Shown piece after piece: positions 63,123 through 64,000 of a DNA stretch of 64,000 nt. The notes beneath the pieces are model-generated. The model was given only the letters and a program-made list of their open reading frames with translations. It was not told the origin of the DNA and did not search any database. Source of the stretch: an uncultured Clostridia bacterium (lineage in GTDB: Bacteria; Bacillota; Clostridia; Oscillospirales; Ruminococcaceae). Position 1 is the stretch's first letter, and each line of letters begins with the position of its first letter. The translations under genes were made by a program, and so were the position numbers. The stretch covers positions 52,034 to 116,033 of the forward strand of contig CANRLH010000006.1 of assembly GCA_947631455.1 (NCBI GenBank), written 5' to 3'.

Positions 63123-63226
63123 ATTAAGACAATTGCTGAAATGTCACAGGCATTTAAGCTTAATAGTGAAGCTATCTATTGCGCTATTTCTTTATAATAA
63201 GGTATATATGTATTAAGGATAAATAA

Positions 63227-63258
63227 AAAGCAGGAAATCGTTTTTGATTTCCTGCTTT
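63227..63258. terminator. Terminator for the SleB-like gene (minus) and pgsA
   Basis: AAAGCAGGAAATC-GTTTTT-GATTTCCTGCTTT; the minus strand has CTTTTTATTTA after the stem, the plus strand only GTCTTT. Confidence 0.88.
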
Positions 63259-63262
63259 GTCT

Positions 63263-63754
63263 TTACGAACAGAAACGGTGTGATCCTATCGTGACGATTA
63301 TCGGTCGGGAATGCATAAACGCATTTGAGGTCTTTGCGGGGTTATAGTAATATATAGCTCCGCCTGTCGGATCCCATCCGTTTAAACAGTCACGCGCGGC
63401 GTTGTATGCCGAATCCGAAATGGGCTGATTGAACTGACCGTCAACTATTGCCGTAAAAGCGCCTTCCTGATAGATAACTCCCGATAGGCTGTCAGGGAAT
63501 GACGGGTGCTTTATTCTGTTGAGAATAACTGCGCCGACTGCAACCTGTCCCGTGTACGGCTCACCTCTTGCCTCGGCGGAAATGATTCTCGCCAGAAGAT
63601 AGATGTTGGATTCTGTCGCGGACGGTATCGATCCGGTACCCTGAGCCGTATATACCGAGTTCTTTGCATAAGCCTGCGGGATGAACGACACGGTTGCCAA
63701 AACCGCAAAGGTGATGACCAAGGCGCTCAAAAGAGAGACTATTCGAGTTTTCAT
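63263..63754 (-). CDS. SleB/CwlJ-family cell wall hydrolase
   Basis: 163 residues. Signal peptide residues 1-30 (AYA cut site) and then only the Hydrolase_2 catalytic domain: ARIISAEARGEPYTGQVAVG with putative catalytic Glu61, VILNRIKHPSFPDSLSGVIY, and GGAIYYYNP at the end. It is a lytic transglycosylase-like cortex or cell wall hydrolase. The peptidoglycan-binding domain typical of SleB is missing. GGAGG precedes the ATG. Whether it acts in spore germination or vegetative wall turnover is unknown. Confidence 0.9.
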   Translation of the reverse strand: MKTRIVSLLSALVITFAVLATVSFIPQAYAKNSVYTAQGTGSIPSATESNIYLLARIISAEARGEPYTGQVAVGAVILNRIKHPSFPDSLSGVIYQEGAFTAIVDGQFNQPISDSAYNAARDCLNGWDPTGGAIYYYNPAKTSNAFMHSRPIIVTIGSHRFCS

Positions 63755-63900
63755 AGATTAACCTCCAAATAATTTGAATGACAGAAATATTGTCGCACAT
63801 ATTTCTAAAAATATACATAACATATATAATGACGTTTAAAATAAAATTCTTTTAGCTATGTTTATGTGCAATATGACCAGTAAATCAATCAGAAACACTG

Positions 63901-63925
63901 CACAATTTAACACAATTCACAAATT
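63901..63925 (+). repeat. 10-base-period direct repeat upstream of the right-end promoter
   Basis: CACAATT at 63901-63907 and 63911-63917, then CACAAATT at 63918-63925. Their distance to the -35 at 63947 would suit an upstream activator or UP element. Confidence 0.4.
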
Positions 63926-63946
63926 CAAAAAAACTAAAAAAAGTAC

Positions 63947-63976
63947 TTGACAAGGGAAAAGGAAGTGTGATATAAT
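63947..63976 (+). promoter_or_regulatory. Strong promoter reading out of the right end
   Basis: -35 TTGACA (63947-63952), 18-base spacer, extended -10 TGATATAAT (63968-63976). The transcript would start near the window edge; the gene it serves is not visible. Strength and sequence would suit a stable-RNA or other highly expressed gene. Confidence 0.75.
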
Positions 63977-64000
63977 AGTCAAGCACTCGAAAAAAGACGG

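Overview
The window looks like a chromosomal segment of a low-to-mid GC, Gram-positive, spore-forming Clostridia, most likely of the Oscillospiraceae/Ruminococcaceae kind. The evidence is strong AGGAGG ribosome binding sites, sigma-A type promoters, a yabP-yabQ-divIC-yabR block, zinc-type S14, a CIRCE operator on groESL, an SleB-type cell wall hydrolase, an Nfn-type electron-bifurcating pair and a secreted GH74 xyloglucanase lipoprotein. The genus is inference. No rRNA, tRNA, CRISPR array or intact transposon was seen.

Layout. 1-1.4 kb: the 3' part of a tyrosine recombinase gene with nearby direct repeats, a frameshifted small ORF and a small zinc-ribbon gene, read as the edge of an integrated element. 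1.5-7.1 kb: alr with a zinc-ribbon membrane protein (minus strand), a SLOG (YpsA-like) protein, an LCP-like membrane protein, a PII-like protein and glyQS. 7.2-7.6 kb: a decayed lipoprotein gene on the minus strand that no intact ORF reveals. 7.7-13.7 kb: LysR regulator with nfnAB, then serC-serA. 13.8-16.1 kb: GH74 lipoprotein. 16.2-18.8 kb: yabP-yabQ-divIC-yabR and a lipoprotein. 18.9-35.1 kb: the complete S10-spc-alpha ribosomal supercluster, including secY, adk, map, infA, the short rpmD and rpmJ genes, and rpoA, preceded by a long structured leader. 35.1-39.5 kb: Na/phosphate cotransporter with a PhoB/PhoR-like pair behind a tandem Pho-box-like array. 39.6-41.7 kb: purine salvage pair. 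41.9-45.9 kb: membrane-fusion adaptor and large FtsX-type permease without an adjacent ATPase. 46-48.3 kb: MGMT-like protein and groESL. 48.7-51.7 kb: response regulator, minimal histidine kinase and HtrA protease. 51.7-53.0 kb: aminotransferase. 53.3-57.0 kb: lipoprotein, response regulator and histidine kinase. 57.0-63.8 kb: DUF1385, prmC, DUF1294, recA, recX, rimO, pgsA and an SleB-like hydrolase. A strong promoter points out of the right end.

How it works together. Most of the window is core genome: translation, protein export and folding, serine synthesis, cell division and spore morphogenesis. Three separate two-component systems each sit beside a plausible partner: phosphate uptake, an HtrA protease, and an extracellular lipoprotein. 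The less ordinary content is regulatory: RNA leaders in the S10, S4, IF-1 and serC regions, palindromes overlapping promoters, and the Pho-like array. I did not find a clearly new multi-gene system. The best candidates for something undescribed are the lipoprotein-RR-HK triad, the ATPase-less adaptor/permease pair, the LCP-like/PII-like pair and the leader RNAs.
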